Source: Ceriagrion tenellum (lineage: Eukaryota; Arthropoda; Insecta; Odonata; Coenagrionidae). Taken from it: a DNA stretch of 64,000 bases. Made by a program: the position numbers and the translations under genes. The notes beneath the pieces were generated by a model. The model saw only the letters and a program-made list of their open reading frames with translations, did not search any database and had not been told where the DNA came from. Where the stretch lies: NCBI GenBank assembly GCA_963169105.1, contig OY720643.1, positions 22,478,373-22,542,372 on the forward strand, written 5' to 3'. Shown in pieces: positions 43,096 through 54,969 of this stretch; position 1 is the stretch's first letter, and each line of letters begins with the position of its first letter.

Positions 43096-45034
43096 TTTTA
43101 TCATAAATATTTTTTAATTTTTATTGGCTGTTTCCACTTAACTATGAGGAGGGATTGATTAAGCATAGAAACTTAGACATCTAGAACAATAGACCACTGA
43201 CACAGACTGATTGAAAAATCAGAAATGAAATTAATTTGATCTATGAAAGGCAATGCACGTCTGAATTACACAAAATGAAGACATTTGGCTATAAATTAAG
43301 CACGACCAGAAACAGATGTAGCAACAATTAATGAATAATAATCGAAAGAGTATCTTGACCGTATGCTTCTAGAAATAATGACTGTAGAGGTTTCGGAGAA
43401 TAAACATTTAGGAAGAAGAAATATTGGGAAACTGAGATTATGGGGACAAAGCAGGCTCAGGCAACGTACCTTAATCTGGAAAGATATAAGGAGAATATTT
43501 ATGCTTTTATATTGGACTCATCCATTCAATCAACAAGACAAAACCAATTAAGCAAGCTCTTTTCATATAATACGTTCATTTCCAAAGCTTTCTTTCTACT
43601 CTCAAGTTCTAGTTATTCCTAACCCCATCCATCATCTTCCTGCCGCTAGTACTTCTCAAATGCCTCAGGTCTACTGCAATTAACCTACTCTCATGCTAAC
43701 CCTTTGCATTGCCAAGTGTCACGCACTTTCCATTTCCTATCATATTCATGCCACAAAATATGTCTGTGAGAATTTTACCAAACATTGCTTTCTAATACCA
43801 CACGAAAGACCGTACTCGCTTTGATGCGCAAAATATTTATGTATTATCAATGCCAGCAAAGTAGAATAATGAAATAAATTACACAACAATTAACCTTCGA
43901 TAAATAGCCGACTTGGATATTAAGGCATATGCTATAATTTTAAAAATACATAATAGTTACCCGCTTGCATGAGACAATTATATCAGCAGAGATGGATAAG
44001 AGAAGACATGTAGTACGGATGCATCATAAAATTTGCACCCTTAATCGAAAAACGAAGCTCTTCTGAAAAATTCGTTGCCCAACCATTAATAATTTAAGTA
44101 AATTAAAATTAGTCATTTCGAATCACGGGTTTAATTTTACAGAAAAGAATGCGATTAGAGAACCTAAATATAATCAGAAATATCGAAATTAATTTGTGTG
44201 CTCTGTGTTACAAGTGGAACATGACTGATGAGAAATCGTCATTAATAGCTGTAAAGATTTTTAGTTAAATATTTAAGTTAACGGAAAGAAAATTTTTATT
44301 AATTACAACTATAATTTCAAGCAGGAGAATTGAATCCTCAATACGTGGGGTATGGTTTAAGTAGAGCAAAAAATCATAGAGATTATTCTTATTTCAAAGC
44401 ACTGAACCTTCGTAAGAGTTTCCACCTTTTTCTACTTCGTTGGCGTTTTATCGACGGTGTAATGTGACATCTAATCTCTATGTTTCAGAATGATCACAGA
44501 AAATCAAACCTTAGGCTTATCTTAAAGCGAACTCCTACTTTTTTCATAATGCAAGAAATAAATAACCGATATGCCTCATTAAAAGTAACGCGTATAAGTG
44601 ATACATGACTGTCCTTTCAAGGGGAAAAAGAGAACCTCAGCACGTAAATGGAAATTCAAGAAGCTGGACGGTCGCGTAAGGTCAAAGAACAGCGACCGCT
44701 TTCCAAATCAAGAATTCAAGAGCACGACATCAAATACTGTTACGTCAAAAAAGGCGCTGACGAAATACGAGGGATGAGGGTAATCAGCCATGAGTCCTAT
44801 TTTTGGGTGCACATACAACTCGAACAAGATTGCTCATAAGAAACTCACCTTATATTTCTCGTGTAACAAGACTATTCGGAATCTCATTTATCAACAAACA
44901 TGGTCGTTCGAGAGGATGGTAATTAGATGAACGTGGATGTAATACGCAACGAGAATAAGGAAAGAGTGACTCATCTTCTCATGACCGAGGAAACATTTTT
45001 TTCGCCATTATGATGAAATGAAAGGAGGAAATAA
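43096..45034. other. no recognised feature
   Basis: AT-rich; open frames at 43363-43551 and 44648-44839 are unrecognised. 43540-43740 is pyrimidine-rich and may be a very old retrotransposon relic, but I cannot support it. Confidence 0.4.
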
Positions 45035-45100
45035 CACAAGAAAAATGAAAACTAAATTCGAAATTGAAATAATACAAGAAAAATGAAAACTAAATTCGAA
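45035..45100. repeat. short tandem duplication
   Basis: AAGAAAAATGAAAACTAAAT followed by TCGAA occurs twice about 40 bp apart. Small local duplication. Confidence 0.8.
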
Positions 45101-45579
45101 TTACAAATCTCTTCTCATCACTGTAAGAATCCATACAATCATGTCATGTTTTTCGGGTCGCATTTGGCGTCAAGTTTGCTTGTAATGTATAATAGTGTGC
45201 AATTTAAATTTTATGAAAGCAGGATGTTTAATCAATAAATAACTTTCTCAAATACAATGTTAACACAGCATTAACACATATGAGATTGTACGAGAAAGAG
45301 TTGAAGCTAATATTTCTCATGTTTTAGTTCACCTTGCTCACCATTTTTGCATTATAAGCCCTCAGTACAACTATGGAATCCAACATTTTGGCCTTGAATC
45401 ACTCAAATATTGACCCTTCCATCACTTATAGAAGCGGTACAGGGATAGAAATAGTACGAGGCTGAAATTAGTTCCTCCTTGACATACTGAAACTCACCTA
45501 ATTAGTATTTCAAGCAGTCCTAGCCCACCAGTTAGTCTACAAGTCTTCAGCGGCCCCCAGCACAGACCGCGACAATCTC

Positions 45580-45745
45580 TCGATAGCTTAAAACGAAGCT
45601 TAAAACGAAGGTGCAGCTTTCCTTCGCATTTTCTGCGATTCGGGAGTTAATCTTTCTGGGTCCGAAATGCTTGTGGCGTATTCCAGATGTGGGCAAATCA
45701 GAGCATAGTGACATATTTTTCTCACTCTTTCATCGGAGAACCGTC
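45580..45745 (-). mobile_element. CR1/Jockey-like RT tail fragment
   Basis: Minus strand reads YALICPHLEYATSISDPERL then QKMRRKAA, matching the LVRPxLEYAxxxWDP segment that follows the RT domain in CR1/Jockey elements. It ends at a 12-bp tandem repeat (AAGCTTAAAACG, about 45589-45612). Different family from CR1-A. Confidence 0.6.
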
Positions 45746-45789
45746 CCATTATTCTCTTGATAACTTTTAGTTTTCTCCTATATTTCCTA

Positions 45790-46045
45790 CATTTCTAAGT
45801 CTGCCAAATGCGATAAAATAAGAGAGATACTCTGTCGAACAGATAGATACAAAAACTCGTTCTTTCCACGCACAATAAGCGACCACAATAAAAACTGATC
45901 TCCTCTAAATACACTCCCTAATAAGTGCATGTCACAATTTCACTTCCAAAACTTGACGTATTTACACGGCTGGTGACCTACCATCCCCTGCCACACGCCC
46001 TTGCGGCGGCTCGCGGGGTAGTATGTAGATGTCGATATAGTTTCT
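45790..46045 (+). mobile_element. CR1-A 3' end
   Basis: AKCDKIREILCRTDRYKN, then FFPRTISDHNKN and a stop; 3' UTR with ACACGGCTGGTGACCTACC and GCGGCGGCTCGCGGGG, ending TAGATGTCGATATAG. Confidence 0.8.
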
Positions 46046-46139
46046 GTAAGTTGCGCCGGAAATGTTTAAAATGTGTTTCCCCGCACTATGTTCAGTCTCA
46101 AATAAGAACCCCATGAGCGTGACTTCATTTTACTCAACT

Positions 46140-46330
46140 GTGTGAAAATCATAGTGGAAAAATCATTCGCCTGGCCTGAGAATTGAACTTATATCCCTCG
46201 ATTTCAATTACTACTTCAATTGCTACAATTTCAATCACACAGTTACAATTGTGTGAACACATGTGGGTGGCTCCTTAAAGTTGCTGCGCAGCTAGCTCCG
46301 TAGTTCTTTGATAATCTCCCAAGTAACACC
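46140..46330 (-). mobile_element. possible SINE-3 remnant
   Basis: The complement has a B-box-like AGTTCAATTCT and CAGGCGAATGATTTTTCCA, resembling the right half of 34-197. Weak. Confidence 0.3.
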
Positions 46331-46331
46331 A

Positions 46332-46705
46332 TTAAGGTAGACCGAGCGAGATAGTTCCCTTGTCATTATGGAGACCATATTCGAATTATACGCTTTAATT
46401 TCACCAGCAGTAAGACAAATAAGTTAAATATTGCATTTTTAATGGTGCAATAACATAGTTTTATATGACATCAGTTGTAAGTAATTAAACGAAAATATCT
46501 AAAAAAAGTCTTTAACTTGACTCGTTTATTTCACGCGGTACGTTTGAAACTCCATCAAAACGGAAGGTTTGCTGTGATCCCGAAGAATTTACTGCGGCGA
46601 CAATATGCTTAATTTTCAAAAATAGTTGAGAAAACAAACTACATACTGTTGATTTTTTTAAGAGATCTAAGTGTAGGGAATGCCTCATTTTTTTATATAC
46701 GGTCT
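46332..46705. mobile_element. TTAA-MITE, truncated
   Basis: Left end TTAAGGTAGACCGAGCGAG; matches two thirds of 31719-32281 and stops abruptly where the CR1-A copy begins. The missing right end is not found beyond the CR1. Confidence 0.75.
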
Positions 46706-47437
46706 CTCTAGGGAAATAACTAGTGTAGCAAACCGTAGATTAGGATTCGTAAAAAGGGTTCTAGGCAAATGCGATGAGAGAGTACGAGAAAGAAGCTATT
46801 TTACACTTGTCAGGCCTCATTTACAATATGCCGCTAGTATATGGGATCCGTGCGAGGAAGGTATGATAAAAGAATTAGAGCGCGTGCAAAGGAGGTCTGC
46901 TAGGTTTGTTAAAGGCCGTTATGATAATTGTATAGGTGTTACGAGCTTAATAGAAGAACTAGGATGGGAATTACTATCAGAACGCAGGCTAAAATTTAGA
47001 TTAAACCTTTTAAGTAAATTCGAAACCGATTTGTTCACAGATGACGATAGATATATATTGAGAACCCCTGCGTATTATGCTAGATTTGATCATATTAACA
47101 AAATTAGAGAGATAGATTGTCGTACTGATAGATTTAAAATGTCATTTTTCCCTCGTACTATAAGAGAGAACAATAGGCAGCGTAGCAAAGGGATAGGTAG
47201 GTGAAATATAGTTAGAGTAGTCTGTAGTGCATGATGCATGTAATAACAACCAATAATCCATTTCATATTATGTAGATACTAACCATCTAGCTGCATGTGA
47301 CCATATTATCTAGCATGTCTCCATTGAATATCCTAGTCGCATGTCAATAGTGCATGTTTGGTGATCTTCACCCCCTGCCACACACCCTCGTGGTGGCTCG
47401 CAGGGTATCACGTAGATGTAGATGTAGTTCATAGAAA
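46706..47437 (+). pseudogene. CR1-A ORF tail and 3' end, best copy
   Basis: An open frame (46680-47204) covers the region after the RT core. Blocks: ANRRLGFVKRVLGKCDERV, SYFTLVRPHLQYAASIWDP, LERVQRRSARFVKGRYDN, LIEELGWELLSERRLKFRL, KIREIDCRTDRFKMSFFPRT, then a natural stop. The frame is intact over about 165 codons, so this is the youngest CR1-A copy. The first 12 or so residues of the frame belong to the truncated MITE. It lacks the RT catalytic region and the endonuclease. The 3' end has two GATGTA units near 47426-47437. Confidence 0.85.
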
Positions 47438-47874
47438 ATTCATTTGCAAGTAAACCTCTCACTGCAGAGATATTGTATGTATCAGAGAGTATGCCTTCTT
47501 TCATTACAAGCGAGTAGCCGCACATTTACTAAAGTTAAACCACTTTTTAATTATAATGGACATGAGGAGAGTAACCTGTCACAAAATGAGTCACAAAATC
47601 CACTCTTACAGCCCCAACTAACGTATGAAGTGTTGCAAAGAGGTCCACATACAGCACCCAAGTAAGCAGCCAGAGCTTTATCCACCACGGCAAAATTGTA
47701 GGAGTTTTATTTTGTAAATGTGAGCCTCCACAGCCATAATGAAACTAAAATTATCATCTTTCAGAGAAACGATCGTGCAAAGGAAAATTTCAGAGCAATT
47801 CCTCGTCCATTACTGCATTTATTGATTGAATAGCTCTCTGGTTCTCTACCGGGTACGGTTCTGCTTTAAACATG
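47438..47874. other. no recognised feature
   Basis: Nothing recognised. Confidence 0.35.
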
Positions 47875-48000
47875 CTGGAGCTTCTTCCGGAGCAGCTGCG
47901 TTGGTCAAAGTTCATTGGCAACAGTTTCTCTTCCGTTACAGGAGAAGAAACTGTTGTCAAGGAACTTCAATCAACGCAGCTGCTCCGGAAGAAGCTCCAG
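47875..48000. repeat. 126-bp near-perfect hairpin
   Basis: Arms of about 57 bp with five or six differences. The left starts CTGGAGCTTCTTCCGGAGCA and the right ends with its complement at 48000. The loop is about 10 bp. The arms contain GCAGCTGCGTTG and CAACAGTTTCT. No GAAAC core, but the size and design resemble the PLE hairpins. An apparent 144-codon frame across it (47826-48260) is a consequence of its composition. Confidence 0.8.
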
Positions 48001-48202
48001 GAAGTTTACAAGCCACTGCGGAAGCCTTCGACCAAAGGTTCTCCTATTCTTCCGACGTTTTGAGAGGCAACTCGCCCATCATATTCAGAGATCATAGAAT
48101 CCAGCGCATTTCTGTCGCATTTTCCTCCTTACATGCGATACGTTGGGTTGTCGCCGATTGGCTTTCCACCTATCTTCTTTCCCGCCAACTAGTTATTGGT
48201 CT

Positions 48203-48682
48203 ATATAATAAATTCTCAGGCTTCACTTGGCGGAACAACATTGCGATGGTTTGTAAATAAATTCACTTTGTAATATTCCACAATGGTTTTTTTTATTCCG
48301 ACCTAGGTTTCGACTCAAGTTAAGTCATTATCAAGGTGACAATATTACACCACGAGCCACTTATATACATAGTCAGGGTATAGGGGAGGAGAAGTAGGGG
48401 AGGGGAAAGCAGCTAATTGGTCGGAGGGTGGATGACTGGTCCGAATAAGGTGGGGGGAAAAAGGTTTGACTATTGTATTAGGATTTACGTCATGGGGGGG
48501 AAGGAAAGGTAAGGTCAGGAAAGGAGAGTGGGAATGGAACATTTCATTTATCACACACAAATCTTGATTTTTCGAATGTAAAATTATTTCCACATTTTCT
48601 AAATAATCCAATTTGCGTCCCTTACTTTGAATAATAAAAACGATTTTGGAATATTACAAAGTGAATTTATTTACAAACCATC
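48203..48682 (-). mobile_element. PLE 3' end with C-terminal codons and hammerhead motif
   Basis: A 480-bp insert with an 11-bp duplication differing at one base (GTTATTGGTCT at 48192-48202, GTTCTTGGTCT at 48683-48693). On the minus strand: an inverted arm (48640-48682), PLE C-terminal codons KGRKLDYLENVEIILHSKN, a C-rich 3' UTR, a hammerhead-like motif (48300-48335), the matching arm (48244-48290), and the tail GTTGTTCCGCCAAGTGAAGC. The tail is shared with the 186-bp insert at 10111-10296, tying that hairpin to PLEs. Confidence 0.85.
48300..48335 (-). ncRNA. hammerhead-like motif (TTGATAA type)
   Basis: TTGATAA (complement of 48328-48334), one T, stem II GACT/AGTC with loop TAACTTG, GAAA, palindromic stem III ACCTAGGT and C. 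Apart from the coupled T3/A8 pair, all hammerhead landmarks are present. Confidence 0.65.
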
Positions 48683-48693
48683 GTTCTTGGTCT

Positions 48694-50268
48694 TCCGAGT
48701 TCTTTAGCTATCAGCTTAAGGAAATAGCCCCATGTCTTACTCAGTAGCCGGTGTCGTATCTAAATGTTGAAGCAATGGAGAACCTTACCTGATAGAGAAT
48801 TCGAGATATTTTGCGTCGGCAGAATCGATGAGAAATCTTTACTTGTCGTGTCTTCTCTGCGCCAATTTTTGGACCGTCCCGGTTAGTAATGCTCCACCCA
48901 TCCGGTTCTTTGTCAATAAATCAAGTATATAAGAGGGAAATGAATATGGTCGTGTAATGCAGAGTTTGCGTGAAGAGAAACGTATTAGAAGTGAATATAA
49001 TACAAATATACAAGGCTGTATCAGATTTAACAGCATGTATGCAAAAAGTGTCAGTTGTAGAATAGTTTAATTTATTTATTTATATAAGCCTTGAACGGTA
49101 TATATTGTATTGAAAAAGCTACTATTGGACGAATGAGCGAGTATTAATGTAGGTTAGGCATAAGATAAGTTTATAAAGTAATCACTTCACTTGGGTCACA
49201 CTCATAATTATACCTTATTTCCTTTTGCAGGAATCCAACCGCGCTGGAAGGGGATAACATAGAGCTTGATCAAAAGGTTAGTTTCTGTTGTTAAAATGTA
49301 TGTTTATGCATAGTGAAAAAACCATGGGCGTACTGTATCCCTTTGTGATTGGTTTGTCTTTTAAATGTCACTTCATCCAAAACCGCCTTTCCAAGGTTTG
49401 CATCGCATTACGGTATCGCTTATCTGATTTAATTTGTATTTCAAAAGCCAGGCTAATATTATAGCATATGCTATTCATCTCTCACCAATACTCGAGAAGA
49501 CGTACAGAACGAATACTAAAAATCAAAGAGCAAAGGATTAGCATTGCGCGTGGCTATCCATATAAGACGGCCATTGCTCTTGAGGTTCGTCTATGATTAT
49601 ATCGCAGTTGATGTGCATAGATGATACCAATCAAAATGCACGTTCTAAGCTTTATCGGATGTTTTTGTTTACATCATACGACCGGGAAAAAATTGTTTAC
49701 TTTTCGTCATTTTTAAGCTAAATTAGTATATTAGAAAATTATAGCACTTTCAATATTGTTTTATGGTGCCGTACGTAAATAAGCGCTCTTTTTCCGCATT
49801 ATGACCCTAATTCCACGTTTTGTGTACAATACACACGGGAGAACTGAGACGTTAACTCTTTTCGGATAATTTTTGTAATTTACATTTTTATAATCTGGTT
49901 AATAATTATAAAAAAATGAAATAATTAATATTTACCATAGAATATCCTCAAATAATATGGAATTGAAAAACATTCGTTGAAAATCGCGTCGGCAGCTACT
50001 GATGACGAGGTCGCGACTACGTCACGTCTGCCTCACCGAAAGGCCTTGGTACACTGGTACTCTATTGGCCGTGGGCATTGAGGTATATGGAGGGGACACT
50101 ACATCATCAAACTGTTGCCTGACCACCAAAATAACAACCATATTATTTAACCCTGCTCTTTCCCCACTTATCTATGGATGGCACGACGGAATTGATAAGT
50201 TAGTGGATGTCAAGCAAGAATATATACGATCTGTTTGAATTCAAGTTAAGGCAAGAACACTCGACATT
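48694..50268. other. non-repetitive DNA with a candidate exon
   Basis: The candidate microexon at 49231-49276 is described separately. Otherwise no repeat or ORF is recognised. Confidence 0.4.
49231..49276 (+). CDS. candidate 46-bp internal microexon
   Basis: Preceded by a good acceptor (pyrimidine-rich TTATTTCCTTTTGCAG ending 49230) and followed by a donor GTTAGT at 49277. With a phase-1 start it is open: NPTALEGDNIELDQK, with no stop; another frame has a stop. The base composition is less AT-rich than its surroundings. No gene can be named from 15 residues, and no other exon is identified nearby. It would imply that flanking DNA is intronic on the plus strand. Chance occurrence remains possible. 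Confidence 0.35.
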
Positions 50269-51241
50269 CGAGGTCTTTTCCAAAAATTTCCCGAACTTAG
50301 TTTATTTAAAAAAAAAATACTTCATCAATAAATTATTGATCAGGGTCCCCTTCAAAGTAGTCTCTTCCCCAACGTATTCACATATCCCAACGGGGTTTTC
50401 ACTGTTTGAAACAGTCCTAGAACGCTTCTTCCCGAATTCTCACAAGATCCTCCCTCGAATTTTTCTCTATCTCTGGAATAGTGGCAAATCTTTTTCCTTT
50501 GAGCGGGGCTTTTAGTTTGGGGAACAGGAAAAACTCACATGGGTCCAGATCTAGTGAGATGTGTGGGTGGGGAAGCATAGCATGAGGGTTTCATCCTCTT
50601 CAGCTCGATCAAACAGTTCCTGACAGACTTGAACTCGATGTTGTTTCTGGTCTGCTGTCATCAGGCGTGGCACGAATTTGGCGGCGACTCGATGCATCCT
50701 CAACTTTTCAGATAGGATTTCACAGCACTAACCAATCGAGATTCCACACTCTTCGGCAACTTCCCTTACAGTTTAACATCGATTTTAACGAACGAGACGA
50801 GTTCACTTTCACAATGTGGAGGTCATCAGTCGACGTTGCTGGTCTTCCGGAACGCTCGTCGTCCTCTACTCATTGCCGCCCCTTTTTGGAACTGGTAAAC
50901 TACTCATAACACGCGGTACATTGCATAGCATCCTCATCATAAGCCTTGGTAATCAACTCAAAAGTTTTCATGAGGGATTTGTAGAGTTTCACGCAGAATT
51001 TTGCATGACAACGCTGCTCCTCGAAAGAGCTCATTTCCGCGGATCCGATTTTTCACCGCACTCCACGAACACCCCTTCACATAAACAGCCGTAACTAATC
51101 AACAAAACGAGATATAAACAAAGTAGTTAAAGGCGGTCATTTAGAAAGTTTTCGCAAACGCAGCGCCTTCGAGTGAATTAAGAAATAACCAACTAGAGGC
51201 GCGCTATTCAAAAAGTTCGGGAACTTTTTGAACAGACCTCG
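50269..51241 (-). pseudogene. mariner-family transposon with deleted transposase
   Basis: Inverted ends CGAGGTCTTTTCCAAAAATT (50269) and, on the minus strand, CGAGGTCTGTTCAAAAAGTT (from 51241), with TA outside the right end. Minus-strand protein blocks: AKFCVKLYKSLMKTFELIT (the N-terminal HTH of mariner transposases), MHRVAAKFVPRLMTADQKQH, then directly DLDPCEFFLFPKLKAPLKGK and ATIPEIEKNSREDLVRIREE. The stretch with the first catalytic Asp and much of the core is missing between these blocks, and stops and frameshifts are present. A dead, internally deleted copy. Confidence 0.9.
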
Positions 51242-52034
51242 TATATGTTGGCTGCTTAGTAATATGGATTCTATTCAATTTTACAATAGTTTTCACCGGG
51301 AATGCGTATTATTTTTGATTTAAATAAATAAACATATGTGAGGAGAAAGCACATTGAGTAAGTATGAGCATGCTGATTCCTAGTAAGTTATCGATGGTAA
51401 AAATGGTAAAATTGCAAAATTGGTTCGTTAGCCAATAGGAAAATCAGGATTTATGAAGATGACGGACTCTCATCAGCTTCTAGAATTGGCCAGCATAGAG
51501 AGCTCCCTCTTCATCTTCTTCAATGGTTCCGGGTTTGAATGCTCTCTTGCGAATTATCTTGGAGGAACTATACTTGTAACCAAAGAGGTCAGAAAAGAAA
51601 TGGAAGCAAAATTCCGCTTGATTGTTGAAGGAAATGGCGCTATCACAGCCGGCCAAGTCATTACTCACGCTTCTCTGGTTATTGCATTTGATTTTCGCCA
51701 TAGCTAAGTCTAAATCCACGTTTAAGGCAATGATTTGTGGCACGTAAGTGCCAAATACTTTCCATGCATTCCTGTCTTTGATTCACCTTTAATCTTGAAC
51801 ATTCATTGCCTCATGGTAGTGACACGCGGCCATGATAATCCGACTTTCACCCTGCTTTCAGTCATTACCTGATTTGCATTAGTGTATTATTAATCAATTC
51901 CTCGTGAAATATCTTTAAAGTTAATGACATGTCTGATATACTTTATTCAATGCATTAAATATCGATAAAAATGTAAACAGGACAGCCATTGGCATTGATA
52001 GTTGGCTCATGCTAATGGCACCTATAGTAATCAT
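51242..52034. other. no recognised feature
   Basis: An 84-codon frame (51453-51707) overlaps an 87-codon frame on the other strand; neither is recognised. Confidence 0.4.
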
Positions 52035-52200
52035 TAATGCGAGCAATAAGCGACCACAATAAAAATTAAGATTCACTAAATACACTCCTTTAATTCATGT
52101 CACCATTTCATCTCCAAAAAACTTATCATTACACGGCTGGTGACCTAACACCCCCTGCCACACGCCCATGCGGTATTATGTAGATGTATATGTAGAAATG
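52035..52200 (+). mobile_element. CR1-A 3' UTR end
   Basis: Very short copy: AATAAGCGACCACAATAAAA, CACGGCTGGTGACCTAACAC, and the TAGATGTATATGTAG tail. No ORF remains beyond the stop region. Confidence 0.75.
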
Positions 52201-54189
52201 CTATGAGAAAAAATATTTCGGAGAAAGCATCATTGTAAATGAGCAGGAAAATAAAGTCCCCAAAATTCCAACAGAAGTTTTACCGCGTGAAATGATTAAC
52301 CAAAAGCGTTTTGAAGATCTACGCTGATTTCACAAATATGACTCAAATACTGGTTGTATAAGCACGTTTGCATGAGCGTCTGGATTACTGTATTCATAGA
52401 AAAACTTGTACGGCACTCACCAGCAGAGAATTAGAGGTCACTCAAGTTAAATGAAGCGTTGATGAGAGGGCAAAGGTGACGAAGGACTCCCAGAGAGACC
52501 TCTGAAGCAAGATGCGGCCCCATAATCTCGCATATATTGTAAGCCTTCCTTTCCATTGTGTCATAATGTTCACCAACGAGTGTCACCAAGCTCCGCTACC
52601 CCTGTATTTTGGAAGATCAAAGAATAATTGAAATGACTGGATGAAAAACAAGAATATTTCCTTATGACCGGTGAAAACAGGTTGTGAAATGGCATTGGTT
52701 GATGATTGACTGGTGATATAGAATTACGCAACTGCCGCATTAAATCATTTAAAAAATATTGCCATCATTAATTTGACTAGTTTCACATTATTTAGAAACA
52801 AAAAAAAAATCATTCATTGACTGAATCATCATCAAAACTGAATTGAAATCATCCCCATAATTTCTGGTTATCAAGCAAACATTCTCTTCTTCACGCCAAA
52901 AAAACTTGCCCGTGAGGAGTTTTGTTGTAGAGATACTTCAATTTTTCCCTCCATGACATATTTAAAAAGGAGATAGTCTTCGAATGGTCTGAGACTCGGA
53001 GACGGTATTCAATATTTATCATTGCCAATATAGTTATTGACCACCTCTTCTCTTGTACATCTGTTATGTGTCTTCCACATGTTTATATGGTGATGTTTTC
53101 TTGTTTACTTACTATGTAGGGTTAAATTCCATGAGACTATCGCTCTGGTATGATATATTTTTTGCCGCTGTCTCCCTCGACCAATACCACCTGACTTAAC
53201 GTAAAAAAGACTGGCATTATCCAGTCACTACCTCAGCGAAATAAATCTAAGTACCATAGGGTTTGACTCAGTGTTGGTGTTGAATCTACACTTTCCCCAT
53301 ATTAGGAGCGTATAAGGTTTCTCAAGCCAAGAGGCCCAACATTCTGTGATAAGGATCCAAAATGACCCAATTCTTTTTTTAATTCTAGGCGAAAGTATCG
53401 TTCCTTGAACTCTGGCCTGTTTCGTTCGTATTCCCAGCGCAGACGCTGGCCACATGGAGCATTCTGGACCCGGAGACTCCGAGCAAAGGGTTTCAGATAA
53501 ATTTCTCTGGGCCACTGTCACAGATGCTTAACAACAAACTGTTATTAGCTCGCTAATATCCCATTGCGTACATAGGATTCTCTAAGAAAATGTCAACTTG
53601 ATAAATCGATTTTTTGCATTTTACTGAACGAAAAAAATAGATATCTGTCGAAATTGTCCATTTCCTTGCAACTCTCAGGGGTTATGACGGTGACTCTTTG
53701 ACATGAACAATCAATGAAGTTCACTTTTTACAAACTTGATGTTCAAAAATCAATGCTCCCTTGCTCAAGAAAAGATCTGTCGGGACGTGTTGCTATGTTA
53801 CATACTCCTATTATTCCATCAAAAAATGATATAAAAATATTACACAGGTTATATTTATCCCATAATAACGAAGTTAGTTTTATTTTATTTAGATATACAG
53901 TTATATTAATTATGTTTATTATAAAAATGCTGGCTCTATCGCAGGAGGTAACAAGCGTACAAATTCGGAATGAAATAGAAAGACGTATCTATCCTTCGAT
54001 ATTTTTTTTGCAGGTTCATGGTACAACTAGTTTTATCCATTTTGGTGTCACCTTCAAATACAAGGTGTATTGTTTAACTATGTTGAGCGTATTTCATAAG
54101 CAATGAACTTTTTAACAAAAGATGACGCCTATGCATTGAAAGCAATAGTATCTTTTCTTGTAATAATTAATAAAAAAGTGATAATTGTA
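52201..54189. other. no recognised feature
   Basis: Open frames at 53228-53521 (minus, 97 codons) and 53714-54106 (plus, 130 codons) have no recognised domain. The second is hydrophobic in the middle (LFRYTVILIMFIIKMLAL), but its AT-rich composition makes this unremarkable. Confidence 0.4.
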
Positions 54190-54600
54190 AATACTTAGGT
54201 GAATATTCAATCAAAGATATAGGGAAGGAGCCAAACGTGGAATACATAGTCCAAAAGTCATTTAAAACATTTCATCTCATGATGAGAAAGCTCGGAGAGA
54301 GCCATGGAACCACTAAAGAAAAGGCATATAAGACCCTGGTAGGATCAGTTTTGGAATATGCGTCATTAGTATGAGACCCACATGAAGAGGGGAAAATAAA
54401 ATCTATTGAAAAGGTACAAAGAAAAGCTGTCAGGTATGTAGTCCGGGGAAACGAGGCAACAGAGAGTGTTACTTAACAGCTGAAAGTACTGGGATGGGAC
54501 TATTCTGGACTGGAACAGTCTTCCGGCCAAACTGTTTGAGGTCTTTGCTGGAGGCATAAACGTTTTGAAGAAAAGGTGCCGAAAAAATATATTTGAATAG
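54190..54600 (+). pseudogene. CR1-like RT tail (second family)
   Basis: KYLGEYSIKDIGKEPNVEYI, then EKAYKTLVGSVLEYASLV, a stop, DPHEEGKIKSIEKVQRKAVR, a stop near SVT, VLGWDYSGLEQ, and in another frame LPAKLFEVFAGGINVLKKRC. The block order is that of the post-RT region of CR1-type ORFs, with at least two stops and a frameshift. Not CR1-A. Confidence 0.75.
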
Positions 54601-54969
54601 CTTTTTCATTTGTTATATTGATATATTTTATTCAGGTTTGCTGGTGATTGACCGTTTAAACGTCTATACGATATTATTTTATCGCTACCACCTGGCAAAT
54701 AGCCAAATTGTAATAGTCGTGGTTAATAAATAATTAAATAACCAGCCAAAAGGTACCACGTTGTTCTGTCTCACTTTGGAAATGAATTCCCACATGGCTT
54801 ATCCTGAAGTGTCAAAAACCATCATCATCTTTATCAACTTCTTACTACGTATACGAAAGCTTAAGATTCGTAGCAACGACAAAAAATGCTATCGAAATAA
54901 ATTCTCCCAATAACGTTTAACCAATCAGACGATACCTAGTGAAAATTGGTGAAAAATATCATGATCTCA

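Noticed and set aside
47826..48260. 144-codon protein
   Set aside because: Runs through a hairpin and a PLE 3' end; no domain.
53714..54106. Membrane protein gene
   Set aside because: Hydrophobic middle is expected from AT-rich codons; no signal, homology or splice evidence.
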